Shown here in pieces: positions 12,525-25,709 of a stretch of DNA of 64,000 nucleotides. Numbering within the stretch: the stretch's first letter is position 1; each line of letters opens with the position of its first letter. The notes beneath the pieces were generated by a model. It ran no database searches. It had not been told where the DNA came from and saw only the letters and a program-made list of their open reading frames with translations. A program made the position numbers and the translations under genes. Source of the DNA: Dictyostelium firmibasis (Eukaryota > Evosea > Eumycetozoa > Dictyosteliales > Dictyosteliaceae); NCBI GenBank assembly GCA_036169595.1, contig CM069766.1, forward strand, positions 2,392,501 to 2,456,500. The letters are read 5' to 3'.

Positions 12525-14910
12525 TTATTTAAATATTTCATTTTTAGAAAATAAATTCTTTAAATTATAAAAAGTTGCAGATTTTTTTTTAACATTCGAA
12601 TTAAATTGTGTATCCGAGATTGTAATATTACAAACATTTAAAAGAAATAAAGATAATTCTAGATGATCATTAAGTAAAGCGCCATATAAGATAGTACGTA
12701 ATTGAAGTTGGTTGAAAATACCCTTTGAAGTGATGTCTGATTTCTTTAAAAATATTAATTTATAACCATTTTCAACCAATGCTTTAAATAATCTAATATG
12801 ACCGATTCTAGCTTCCTTTTCCAATAAACCATGAAGATAACAAATAAAATCTGTACCACAAAAGGTTATATCCGATGGTGTAATAGTATCGGGATCATCG
12901 AAATTTGGTAAACAAACATTCATAACATTATCAATAAAACTTTTACAATTTTCGATGGTATTGAATATTTCTTTTGGTTTCAAATCTTTTGGCATATAGC
13001 CAATACCAAAGTAATCATGCCAATATATGGTGAATTTGGTTTCATTTGGTTTAGTATTTCTGTAAAAGAATGACCATCTTTCAAAACCAATTTTAAAATA
13101 ATAATTTTGAGAATCATGGCGAATCTTGGATGTATGTATCATTGATTTATGATTGAAAATAAAAGAGAAATCAGAAACTGATTTAACATCTTGAAATGTT
13201 AAAAAATGATCATTGGTAAAATGGTAACCTTTACCTTCTGAAACAGGTGATTGAAGGAATTCTCTGATTGTCTTCAATACTAATTTCATTGAGCAAAAAT
13301 CTCTTAATAATTTTTTAGGTGGTTTTGGTATTACTAAAGGAATTTCTTTTGATGATGACGATGATAATAATGAATGATACTTTTCAACCAAATCTAATCT
13401 ACCATTATAAATGAAATCTGTAATTGGTAATACCTTGGTATTATCTTTTAAACAATTATTAAAAACAAATTCTAATACATCTAAAGATCTAATGAAAAAG
13501 AATTCAGTATGAAAATTATGGGATTCAAATACAAAATTACCAACACGTTTCATATCTTGGTTGTTTAAATCTTCAATTTCTAACAATGGTTTCTTTAAAA
13601 GATTATAGGCTATTTCTATAAATTCCAAATTTCCATATAATAAAACTTGGTTAAAGAAAATATAACTTGGATGGTTTGAATGCTCTTCAATTTTTTTTTT
13701 TATTGTTGTTGATGTTGTTGATGTTGTTGTTGTTGTTGTTGTAGTTTTTGTTTTTAATGTTAAATTTAGATTTAAATATGAACAAATATCTATAATAAAT
13801 TGAATTTGGTTTTCTTTATTATTTTGGAATTGAAAGAGTATTGGTGTATTTCCAATTTTTGATATCTTACCAAATGCAGAGAAACCATATGATGTATATC
13901 TAAAAGAGTCGTAAAGTGTTGATTTAACCACTTGTTCAAATAATTTAAAATCACCAAATCTAAAAGAATCAAATAATAGACTATAACTTTCGCTTTGATT
14001 TGATATTTTTACTTGATCACCAACTAATAATATCTAATGTTGGTTGATAGTTTTGTTCTTCTACTAACGACTTTAATGCACCAATACAATCTGTAGCTAG
14101 AATATTTGAAATTGTATAATCAATATTAAATAATGAAAACTTTGGATAAAATTTAAAAAGATTGGAATAAAATTTTTTATCGTCTTTTATAGATTGGAAT
14201 AAATTTACTAATGATGTACTAAAACCTGTTAAATATTGATTTGTATTAACTTTATCTTTTAATAATTCAATTTCATTACTTCCGATCATATGATTAACAT
14301 TAAAAATTTCATCATATCTTAATGAATGTTTGCCAGTACATAGCTTATCAACAATTTGTCTATTTAAATATTTATTCCTAAAAACTTTCCAAAATAATTT
14401 TTCATTTTCATCCATTGGTAATTTATTTTTTAATTGTTCCTGTTGTTGTTTTGAATTATTATTTTTAATTTGTTTTTTATCTTTTATTTTTTCTTGTTTT
14501 TTTTCTTTATCTTTTTGTTTAATTGAATTTCTAATTCTATTTAAGATATCTGATTTTTTACCACCTAATTCCACACCATACTTTGACTTTGCAATTTTTG
14601 CTACTGTTACATATTTTTTACTTTCTAATTCCTTCATTAATTTATCTATATCTTTTTCAGAATCAAATTTCATATCAATATCACTATCACTATTCTCTTC
14701 ATAGTCATCATCATCATCATCATCATTATCATCACCATCATCATAATCATCATCATCATCGGAATCTCCTTTAACAATTTTTTTATTTTTTATTCTTCTT
14801 GTTTTTTGTTTATTTAACTTCTCTCTTGCTGAAAGTTTTGATTTTAGGTCTTCATTTTCTTTTTTTAAATTTTCAATAATATCCAATAATTCTTTCGTTG
14901 TGTGAAACAT
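12525..14910 (-). pseudogene. Ankyrin-like Dictyostelium family gene, split by an apparent frameshift
   Basis: The upstream frame (14910-14017, 297 codons) starts MFHTTKELLDIIENLK. It has a coiled coil, a long Asp run, a SAP-like segment (GGKKSDILNRIRNSI), a Lys/Gln-rich linker, and a block typical of the large Dictyostelium ankyrin-like family (LFWKVFRNKYLNRQIV; FNVNHMIGSNEIELLKDKV). The downstream frame (open from about 14036 to 12525) continues the same kind of protein (DSFRFGDFKLFEQVVKST; TFCGTDFICYLHGLL; FKALVENGYKLIF). The two overlap by about 18 bases in different frames, with a TGA at 14017-14019. No intron of realistic length restores the frame. It may be a young pseudogene, a sequencing error in a live gene, or two separate genes. 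The downstream half has no convincing ATG of its own. Confidence 0.65.
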
Positions 14911-15402
14911 TTTTTTTTTAATTAAAAAATTATGAAAAAAAAAAAAAAACTCTACAAAAAAAAAATTAATAAGTTTTTCCCAGAATACATAATCAATTTA
15001 AATTAATTTTTATTTTTATTTTTTTCTTTTTTTTTTTTTTTTTTTTTTTGAAAATATAATTTTCCTAATTTGCTTTTAAAGGGTTCAAAAAAAAAAAAAT
15101 TTAAAAATTTTCAAGATAACCCAAATAAATGTTCATAAATTTAATCTTAAATAAAAATATATAAAAATAATGGTTGAAAGTGTACTTTTTTTTTGAAATT
15201 GTTTTTTTAATATTAAAAATTATAATAACACCCTTACTTATTTATACAAAATATATTATTATTTTTAATTTTATTGTTGTTTTTGTGTTTTGTCAACAAA
15301 ATTTTTTAATTTTTTTCTTTTTTTTTTTTTTGTTTTCGTTTTTGTTTTTGTTTTTGTTTTTTTTTCCTTATTCGTTTTGATTTATCTATATTAATTATTA
15401 TT
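14911..15402. other. Intergenic A/T spacer
   Basis: Poly-A/T tracts lie between the ankyrin-like gene start and the 3' end of the NDUFB9 gene. The open frame at 15174-15380 on the plus strand is Phe/Leu/Ile-only low complexity and I do not regard it as a gene. I see nothing else. Confidence 0.6.
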
Positions 15403-15865
15403 TTAATCTTTTCTAAAACCTTCTAATAAATGATTAGTTGGATCAACAACATAACTAGCAGGTGCAGTATTTCTTTGCCATTTAGTACCATTAATGCCAT
15501 CACATGCTAAATTTTGAAAATAAATGAATAAAAAAATGTCAATATAGTAAAAAACAATTATTATTAATTATTAATTATTAACTATTGATTATTATGGGAA
15601 AAAAATTAAATAACCATAATCTATTTTTAAATGAAAATGACATACGAATGTATGGATCTGGATGTTCCCAATAACTATTGAAATTTTCTAATTGTTTAAC
15701 CATTTGTTGGATGTGGAATGGGTTAGTTTCATTTTTACCAGCTTTAAGAGCAGCACGTAAATCACCTGCATTAGCTAAAAACATATCATAATCTTCTGAA
15801 TAATCTCTAATAGATTTGATAGCTTTACGATAAAGTCTAACAACTTTTTGTGAATGAGACAACAT
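15403..15865 (-). CDS. ndufb9: Mitochondrial complex I subunit B22 (NDUFB9, LYR protein)
   Basis: Two exons, 15865-15646 and 15506-15403, are joined in phase 1 (GTATGT donor) and give 107 aa. The start MLSHSQKVVRLYRKA contains the LYR tripeptide that marks the LYRM family. The middle has NPFHIQQMVKQLENF and the conserved block HPDPYI (human NDUFB9 has HPQPYIFPDSPGG), and the C-terminus runs through GTKWQRNTAPASYVVDP. Animal NDUFB9 is about 180 aa, so this is a short version lacking the long C-terminal tail. The LYR fold binds mitochondrial acyl carrier protein in the membrane arm of complex I. That function is family knowledge; the assignment rests on motif order and the PxPYI block. Confidence 0.85.
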
Positions 15866-16261
15866 CTTTTTTTATTTATTTATTATGTGTGATGAAAAAA
15901 AAAATGAAAATAAAAAAATATAAAATTGAAAAAAATAAAAAAAAAAAAATTAAAAAAAAAAATAAAAATTAAAAAAAAACTCGAAAGTGCATTTTTTTTT
16001 TTTTATTTTTTTTTTTTTTTTATTTTATTATCACAACTCAAATACTAATTATGCTCTATTTGCTTTCAATATTCAGATTTCGTACTAAATTTAAAATGCA
16101 GTTGTCATAGTCTCTCCACGATAATTGCATTATTGTTTTTCACCCTGCATTCTCTTTTTATTTTGAAATAGAAATAACTAAAAAAAAAATAAAAATAAAA
16201 AATAAAAATTTTAAATTTAATTACTTTTTTATTTTATTTAAAAATTAGCATACTTTAGGGG
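15866..16261. other. Intergenic spacer with a non-repetitive island
   Basis: Most of the stretch is poly-A/T. About 16030-16165 is a more complex island (CACAACTCAAATAC ... CCCTGCATTCTC) just upstream of the NDUFB9 promoter side and downstream of the first aldo-keto reductase. No open frame or tRNA-like fold was seen. Confidence 0.5.
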
Positions 16262-17340
16262 TTAAATTATTGAACTTGGATCCATATAAAATCTTTGATC
16301 CCTATTTAATTTATCTAAACTTTCTACAATATCAGATGATAGATTAAAATCAAATATCATTTCATTTTCAATTAATCTATGAACATTATCAGTTTTTGGA
16401 ATGACAGTACAACCATGTTCAATACAATATCTTAATAATAATTGTGATGGTGTTCTACCAACTTTTTTTGATAATTCTTTAACATTTTCATTATTTATTA
16501 ACTTAAAAAAAATAAAATAAAATAAAAAAGTTAATAAACAATTTAAAAAAAAAAAATATATGAATATAATAATTATTTACTCTACCACAAGCCAAACTTG
16601 AATAACTTTCTAAAATTATATTATTATTTTTACAAAATTCTAATAAATCTTTTTGAAAATTTAAAGGATGAAATTCGACTTGATTTAAAGCTGGTTTAAT
16701 TTGTAATGATGGTGATGATAAAAGTTCATTTAGATGATTGATTGTATAATTTGAAACACCAATTGAACGTACTTTTTTATCTTGATAAAGTTTTTCTAAA
16801 GCTCTCCATGTTTGAGCACGTTGAATTGAATTTCCACTATCATTACCATCCAATCCTTTTACACCTGGCCAATGAATTAAATAACAATCTAAATAATCCA
16901 ATTGTAGTTTTTCCAATGATTGGTTAAATGCTTTCAAAGCATTATCATACCCATGTTCCATGAAACTACATTTACTGGTAATAAATAATTCTTCCCTTTT
17001 AATCTTTTTACCATCCAATCCATCATTTTTTGTTATCATTTCTTTTAAAATTTTACCAATTCTATCTTCATTATTATACATTGACGCTGTATCTATTTTA
17101 AAAAAATAAAAAAAAAAAAATTATAAAAAAAAAAAAAACTTTAAATATAAATTTTTTTTTTTTTTTTTTTTTTTATAATAATTAAATATTACCAATACGA
17201 CGATAACCATTTTCTAAACCAATTTTAATAATATTTTCAATATCATTTAATTTATAGGTACCAATTCCTAAAATTGGCATTTTAATTGGATTAGAATTTG
17301 ATTCATTTAAAATTATAAATTTTTCAGAATTATTGTTCAT
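16262..17340 (-). CDS. Aldo-keto reductase, copy 1 of a tandem trio
   Basis: Three exons (17340-17193, 17092-16581, 16501-16262) in continuous phase give 299 aa. The AKR catalytic tetrad is complete: Asp50 and Tyr55 (in DTASMY), Lys90 (FITSK), His123 (YLIHWPG). Family landmarks VRSIGVSNYT, NQVEFHP and VIPKT are present, so NADPH-dependent carbonyl reduction is expected; the natural substrate is unknown. It closely resembles the next two genes on the same strand, which indicates tandem duplication. The last intron falls at the same place (after the SSLACGR segment) as in copy 3. The N-terminus is a little longer and Asn-rich compared with copy 3. Dictyostelium names several such genes alr; I cannot tell which this is. 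Confidence 0.92.
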
Positions 17341-17609
17341 TTTTTTTATTTTTTTTTATTTGAAGTTATAATTTTTAAGTATATTTTTGATGTGTGCTTT
17401 TTTTTTTTTTTTTTTTTTAATAAAAAAAATACAAACAAATTTTATAGTAAAAAAATATTTAAAAATTAAAAAAAAAAAAATAATAATAATAATATTTTTT
17501 TTTGATGTGTGTTATTTTTTTTTTTTTTTTTTACAAAAAATGTAATAATTTTTTATTTCCAAATTTATTTTTTTTATTAATTTTTTTTTTTTTTTTTGAA
17601 TTAATTTTT

Positions 17610-18494
17610 TTAATTAACATTATTTGGGTCCCAATAAAATCTTTTATTTTTATTTAAAAGATTTAATTTTTTAATATTTTCTTGAGAGATTTCAAAATCT
17701 AATAAAGAGTTTTCAATTACTCTTTCAGATTTAATTGATTTTGGAATTACTATTAAACCATTTTGAATTGCCCATTTTAATAATAATTGAGCAGGAGTTT
17801 TATTGATTTGATTTGAAATCTCTAAAACAACAGGCTCAGTTAAAATCTCATTACCACCAGCAAGACTACCATAGGCTTCCAATACTATATCATTTGATTT
17901 ACAATAATTTAATAATGATTCTTGGAAAAGGTAAGGATGAAATTCAACTTGATTCATTACTGGTTTAATTGTACATTGAGATAAAAGTTCATGTAGATGT
18001 GATTCAGTATAATTTGAAACACCGATTGAACGAACTTTACCATCATTATAAAGTTTTTCTAAAGCTTTCCAAGTTTTAGAACGTAATGAACTCATTGATT
18101 CACCTTTTGGTAATTCACTATAAGTGCCTGGATAATGAATTAAATAACAATCTAAATAATCCAATTGTAACTTTTCCAATGATTCTTCAAATGCTTTTAA
18201 TGCATTTTCATAACCATGTTGCCATGTACCAACTTTGGTAGTAATAAATAATTCCTCTCTTTTTACTACACCCTCTTTAATTAATTGTTTAATTGTATCA
18301 CCAATCTTTTTTTCATTTTTATAATATGATGCTGTATCAATATGTCTATAACCTTGTTCAATTGCTGATCTAACTGATTGTTCAATATCTGAGTCTTCGG
18401 TTAAATAAGTTCCTAATCCAATAACTGGAATATTAATACCATTATTTAATTTAATTGTTGATTTAATTGAACTTGACATTATTTTTTTAATCAT
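17610..18494 (-). CDS. Aldo-keto reductase, copy 2 of a tandem trio (intronless)
   Basis: A single exon encodes 294 aa if the first ATG is used, or 289 aa from the ATG five codons later (MSSSIKS), which matches family start positions better. The catalytic tetrad is Asp53, Tyr58, Lys87, His120, with motifs GLGTY, DTASYYKNE, FITTKVG, YLIHYPG, NQVEFHPY and VIPKS. It is the most complete and least Asn-rich of the three copies. It lacks both introns seen in copy 1 and the intron seen in copy 3. Either introns were lost here or gained in the neighbours, or this copy arose through an RNA intermediate. The role is a cytosolic NADPH-dependent aldehyde/ketone reductase; the substrate is not readable. 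Confidence 0.95.
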   Translation of the reverse strand: MIKKIMSSSIKSTIKLNNGINIPVIGLGTYLTEDSDIEQSVRSAIEQGYRHIDTASYYKNEKKIGDTIKQLIKEGVVKREELFITTKVGTWQHGYENALKAFEESLEKLQLDYLDCYLIHYPGTYSELPKGESMSSLRSKTWKALEKLYNDGKVRSIGVSNYTESHLHELLSQCTIKPVMNQVEFHPYLFQESLLNYCKSNDIVLEAYGSLAGGNEILTEPVVLEISNQINKTPAQLLLKWAIQNGLIVIPKSIKSERVIENSLLDFEISQENIKKLNLLNKNKRFYWDPNNVN

Positions 18495-18830
18495 TAAAAA
18501 AAATTAAAAATATATATATATAAAAAATAAATTAATAATTATAATAAATTTTTTTTTTTTCAAAAATTTGGGTGTATTTATAGTAAATTAAAAAAAATAA
18601 AAAAAATAAAAAAAATACAAAAAATAAAAAAAAAATAAAAAAAAATCTTTTTTTTTTTTTTTTTTTTTCAACATTCGAAGGTTCTTTTTTTTTGATAACT
18701 ATTTTTGATTTCGTCGTGTCACCGTGGAGAAGGAAATTGGAGAACGATTCAAAACAAAAAAAAAAAATATTTCTTTTTTCTTTTTTTTTCTTTTTCTTTT
18801 TTTTTTTTTATTTATTTATTTTTTTTTATT
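18495..18830. other. Spacer between aldo-keto reductase copies 2 and 3
   Basis: Poly-A/T sequence with a small complex island at about 18670-18750 (TTCGAAGG, GTCGTGTCACCGTGGAGAAGG). The plus-strand open frames here are low-complexity Phe/Leu/Ser. The island has no reductase similarity that I can see. It probably holds the promoter of copy 2. Confidence 0.5.
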
Positions 18831-19791
18831 TTAAAGGACAACTGTTGGATCCCAACAAATTCTTTTTTCATTACCCATAGAATCTAATTTTTCCATAATT
18901 TCATTTGGAATTTCAAAATCAAATAATGAACAATTCTCTTTAATTCTTTCAGAATTTGTTGATTTTGGTATAACAATAATACCTTTTTGTAATGCCCAAC
19001 GAAGCATTAATTGTGCTCTAGTTTTACCTAAAGACTTTGCATATTCAACGATAATATCATCATTTAATTTCTAATTTATATGTATATAAAAAAATAAAAA
19101 AAAAATTAATTTTAAAATAATTTTTTTTTTTTTTTTTTTTTTTTTTAAATAATAAATTATTTACTTCACCACGAGTTAAAGAAGAATATGCTTCTAAAAC
19201 TATATTATTTTTTTTACAAAATTCAAATAAATCTTTTTGATAAAGAAATGGATGAAATTCAACTTGATTTATAGTTGGTTTAATTGTACATTGTGATAAA
19301 AGCTCAGTTAAATGATTTATAGTATAATTGGATACACCAATTGAATGACATTTTCCATCTTTATATAATTGTTCGAAAGCTTTCCAAGTTTGAGCACGAG
19401 CTTCTGAATTCTTTGGTGATGAAGGTTGATTACCAGCTTGACCAGGCCAATGAATTAAATAAAGATCAACGTAGTCTAATTGCAATCTCTTTAAAGAGTT
19501 ATTACATGCTTCGATTGCTTTATCATAACCATGTTCACTTGTACTTGATTTTGTAGTAATAAATAAATCCTCTCTCTTTATTTTACCTTCTTGGAATATC
19601 TTTTTTAAACAATCACCAATAGCTTCCTCTTGTTTATAGGATGATGCTGTATCAATTAAAATATATCCATTCTCTATTATAGCTTCTCTTAAAACTCTTT
19701 CCATATCAATTGATTTAATTTGATATGTACCAATACCAAATAATGGTATCTCAATATCATTATTTAATTTAATTTTTGATTTAATATTCAT
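18831..19791 (-). CDS. Aldo-keto reductase, copy 3 of a tandem trio
   Basis: Two exons, 19791-19165 and 19070-18831, in phase 0 give 288 aa. The tetrad is Asp47, Tyr52 (DTASSY), Lys81 (FITTK) and His114 (YLIHWPG). Other family blocks are HSIGVSNYT, NQVEFHPF, LMLRWALQKG and VIPKS. The C-terminus is WDPTVVL. The single intron sits exactly where the second intron of copy 1 sits, after the conserved LEAYSSL block, showing common descent. The donor is GTAAAT and the intron ends ATTAG. Function is inferred as an NADPH-dependent carbonyl reductase with unknown substrate. Confidence 0.93.
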
Positions 19792-19992
19792 TTTTTTTAT
19801 TTATTTTATTTTATATGTTCTTATAAAAAAAAAAAAAATTAAAATAAAAAAATTTAAAATAAAAAAAAAAAAGTTCATTTTCGTTTATAAATTTATAAAT
19901 TAAAAAAAAAAAAAAAAATAAAAAAAATTTTGAAATTAAATTGTTTGATTTTATTTTTTTATTTTATTTTTATTTATTTTAAATTTATATTT

Positions 19993-21176
19993 TTATAAAC
20001 CTTTATTATAAATAAATTCTTTAATTATATTACCATTTTTATCTTTAATATTTCTAAATTCAGGTTCTAAAGAATTTGCAGAAATTGTAGATTCTTGTGG
20101 GAATAAAGCTATAGCAGCAGGTAAAGATGTATTAAAGATAGCAGCTATAACAGCTAAATTTAATGGCATTTTAACTTTTGGATATTTTTTAACAAATGAA
20201 GTTCTTTCAAATAATCCCATTACAATTGGTGGTAATAATAATGCTGGGAATGATGTTGCTGCTCTTGAAAATGCAACTTTATAAACTGCTGATTTACCTG
20301 CCTCTTTACTTTTACCATGAATTATACCATCTTTATCTTTAATATCAATACCATTACTTTTTTATAATTAATTAATTAATTAATTAATAATTTGTCATTT
20401 TGATTAAAGAATTAAAAAATTAAAATAAAAACTTACATCATTTCATTGCCTCTCATAATTAAAACATTTGCAATACCAGCTGAAGTTACAGCAGTAAATG
20501 GTACCATCATTCTAAGTGCACTTGAGATTGTTTTATTTTGAATATTTAATTTATTTACACCCCAACCTAAACCAACTGCTAAAGAACAAGAGATACCAAC
20601 TGCACTTGCATAAGCTTCTAAAATTTGTTTATTTGACATTGTATTACTTGCATTTCTATTGGCATGATTTAATGCTATATTATATGATTGATTAATCCAT
20701 TGCCAAAATATAGTTGTACCAATTGATGCATTTGGTAGAATTAAACCTGCACAAATTATAACATTAATTGGTAAAAATGCTGAAACACGAAATGGTAAAA
20801 ATATTGGTTTACCTGTGTCTGGATGAATTGTTGAATCAACAACTATATATATATATAATAATTTTTTATTTTTTTTGTCAGTTTTTTATTTTTTTTTTAT
20901 CCTTTAATAAATTTTAACTAAATGACTAATTAAATAAATACTTTTTTTTGCTTTCCATAATTCATCTGAATTTTTTATTGGATCAACTAAACCTTTTTTA
21001 AAATTATCTAATAATGTTTTTGATTTATTTAAATCATTTTCTGTTGCGAATAATGTACTTGGATCTGTAATATCTCTAAAATTTTGATATCTACCATAAA
21101 ATGTATTATTATCATATTTATTTGAAACTAGTTTTGTTTTTATTTTAAATGTTGTTTTTTTTTGTTGTTTTTGTTG

Positions 21177-21207
<31 letters not shown>

Positions 21208-21381
21208 TTTTATTTTTTTTTTTGTTATTGTATTATACAACACCCAAAAAGATAATATTTTTTTATAAATTAGACAATGTTGATAAATGAATTGTTTTTT
21301 TTTTTTTTTTCTTTTATATATTTTATTTATAACTATTGAATACTAACCACCATCAAAAATTGGGAAAGAGTTTGATGTCAT
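19993..21381 (-). CDS. sfxn: Sideroflexin, mitochondrial inner-membrane amino acid carrier
   Basis: Four exons (21381-21348, 21127-20942, 20842-20437, 20356-19993) in continuous phase give 329 aa, the usual family length. Landmarks in order: TFYGRYQNFRDITDP, the hallmark HPDTGK followed by PFRVSAFLP, QWINQSYN, NHANRN, several hydrophobic spans (about 100-120, 140-165, 180-200, 255-275), and SRAATSFPALLLPP near the C-terminus. Sideroflexins sit in the inner mitochondrial membrane; animal SFXN1 carries serine for one-carbon metabolism. That activity is family knowledge. The short first exon encodes only MTSNSFPIFDG. The second intron acceptor is preceded by an (AT)n tract. Confidence 0.93.
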
Positions 21382-21950
21382 TTTTTTATATATTTATTTT
21401 TAAAAAATATTAATACACTTTATATTATTATAAATATAATCAAAAAAACTTTTATTATTTTTTTTTTTTTTCACAAATAAAATATGAAATAGAAAAAAAA
21501 AAAAAAAAAAAATTAGAAAATCACCACAAAAAAAAAAAAAAAATTTATCGTTTTTTGAAATTTCAGTATTTTATGTGCAGACACAATTTTTTTCCTGGGT
21601 TGTGTTTTTTACAAAAGATTTGTGTTATTAAAATTAAAATTTAAAAAATTTTATAAATTTTTATAAAAAAAAAAAAAAAAAAAAAAAAAATTGTTTTGAG
21701 ATTTGTTAATTAAAAAAATATCAAAAAAAAAAAAAAAAAAATTTATTTTCCCAATAAAAAAATCAAATATAATTTAACAAATTTAAAATTGTTTTTAAGG
21801 AAACAACAATAAAAAAATTTCAGATAAAGTATAAGAGATATATATATATATATATATATGTTAAATATTTATTTAATATTTATAAAAAAATAAAATAAAA
21901 GTTTATTTTTATTTTTTTTATTTTTATTTTTTTTTTTTGTTTATTTAAAA
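21382..21950. other. Intergenic A/T spacer
   Basis: Poly-A and poly-T tracts, one moderately complex island at 21555-21625, and an (AT)n run around 21838-21860. It lies between the start of sideroflexin and the 3' end of the Asn-rich gene, both on the minus strand. No gene was seen. Confidence 0.6.
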
Positions 21951-24461
<2,511 letters not shown>

Positions 24462-24923
24462 TATTCATTCTAAAAATAAGTTTTTATTTTTTTTTTATTT
24501 TTTTTTTAATGAATTTATGAAAAAAAAAAAAAAAAATTTTAAAAAAAAAAAATAAAAAATAAAAAAAAAAAGTTTTATTAAAAATTTAGAAAGATTTTAC
24601 CTTTTTTTAATTTTAATTAAATTTATACTCTCCCCTTTCCTTAAAAATAAAAAATTAGTTCTAATAAAATAAAAACTTTTAAAATTTAAAAAAAAAAAAT
24701 TAAAATGTGTGAGGAAAAAAAAAAAATATCCTTTAAGATCAAAAAATAAAACGACACTCAATTAAATTCTTTTTTTGGAATTTCATAGCGAAGATTTTTT
24801 TTTAATTAATTTTTTTTAAATTTTTTTTCACACTTTTTTTTTATTTTTTTTTATTTTTTTTTTTATATTTTTTAATTTCTATTAATTTTTTTTTTTATTT
24901 TTTTTTTTTATTTATAATAAAAA
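24462..24923. other. Divergent promoter region
   Basis: This stretch lies between the starts of the Asn-rich gene (-) and the short-chain dehydrogenase gene (+). It is dominated by poly-A/T with a slightly richer island near 24625-24790 (CTCTCCCCTTTCC; AAAACGACACTC). No coding signal was seen. Confidence 0.6.
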
Positions 24924-25709
24924 ATGGTATCAAATTTATTTAATGTTAAAGATAAAATTGTAATGGTGACAGGTGGTGGTAGTGGTATTGGTTATGGTAT
25001 TTCATTGGGATTTATAAAAAATGGATCAAAAGTTTATATTTGTTCAAGAGATTTTGAAAAATGTAAAAAAACAGCAGATGAATTAACAAAGATTGGACCA
25101 GGAAAATGTATTGCAATTAAAGCGGATCTATCAAAATTGAGTGATATTAAGAGTTTATTTCAAGAGTTTGAAAAGTATGAATCATCATTGGATTGTTTAG
25201 TCAATAACTCTGGTGCAAATTGGGGTGAAGAATTGGAGAAATATCCAGATTTAGCATGGGATAAAGTTTTAAATTTAAATGTTAAAGCGGTTTTTAATAC
25301 AAGTGTTGCAGCATTACCATTCCTAAAAAAGAATGCATCGGCTCAAGATCCTTCGAGAATTATTAATATTGGTTCAATCGATGGTATTAGAGTACCACGT
25401 CTTGAAACCTATGCTTACTCTGCAAGTAAAGCTGCTGTTCATCAATTAACAAGAACATTGGCTGATAGATTAGCTCCTGAACATATTTTAGTAAATGCAA
25501 TTGCTGCTGGTCCTTTCATGTCGAAAATGACCAAACAAACTTTTACTCAATTCGAGGATTTAGTTAAATCTAGTGTTGCCACTGGTAGATTTGGTAATAA
25601 TGAAGATCTTGAAGGTTTATTGGTTTTTTTAACTTCAAGAGCTAGTACTTATATAACTGGTGCTATCATCCCTTTAGAGGGTGGTGTTTTAATTAAATCG
25701 AATCTTTAA
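24924..25709 (+). CDS. Short-chain dehydrogenase/reductase (classical SDR)
   Basis: A single exon encodes 261 aa with full classical SDR architecture. The cofactor loop TGGGSGIG is at 16-23, NNSG at 94-97, the catalytic Ser at about 151 (NIGSIDG), Y165-S-A-S-K169 as the YxxxK pair, and the C-terminal TGAIIPLEGG. Arg/Lys after the first strand (SRDFEKC) suggests NADP(H) preference. The overall pattern resembles 3-oxoacyl-reductase/RhlG-like or glucose-dehydrogenase-like members, but the substrate cannot be assigned. There is no targeting peptide. It is the last ordinary gene before the tRNA/repeat region. Confidence 0.93.
   Translation: MVSNLFNVKDKIVMVTGGGSGIGYGISLGFIKNGSKVYICSRDFEKCKKTADELTKIGPGKCIAIKADLSKLSDIKSLFQEFEKYESSLDCLVNNSGANWGEELEKYPDLAWDKVLNLNVKAVFNTSVAALPFLKKNASAQDPSRIINIGSIDGIRVPRLETYAYSASKAAVHQLTRTLADRLAPEHILVNAIAAGPFMSKMTKQTFTQFEDLVKSSVATGRFGNNEDLEGLLVFLTSRASTYITGAIIPLEGGVLIKSNL

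Noticed and set aside
15174-15380. Plus-strand 68-codon frame near NDUFB9
   Set aside because: Only Phe, Leu, Ile and Val from A/T tracts; no start context, no conservation-like pattern.
15591-15600. TTATGGGA, matching on the minus strand the TCCCATAA upstream element of Dictyostelium small RNA genes
   Set aside because: It lies inside the NDUFB9 intron and the downstream 60-150 bases show no RNA-like, G/C-bearing structure.
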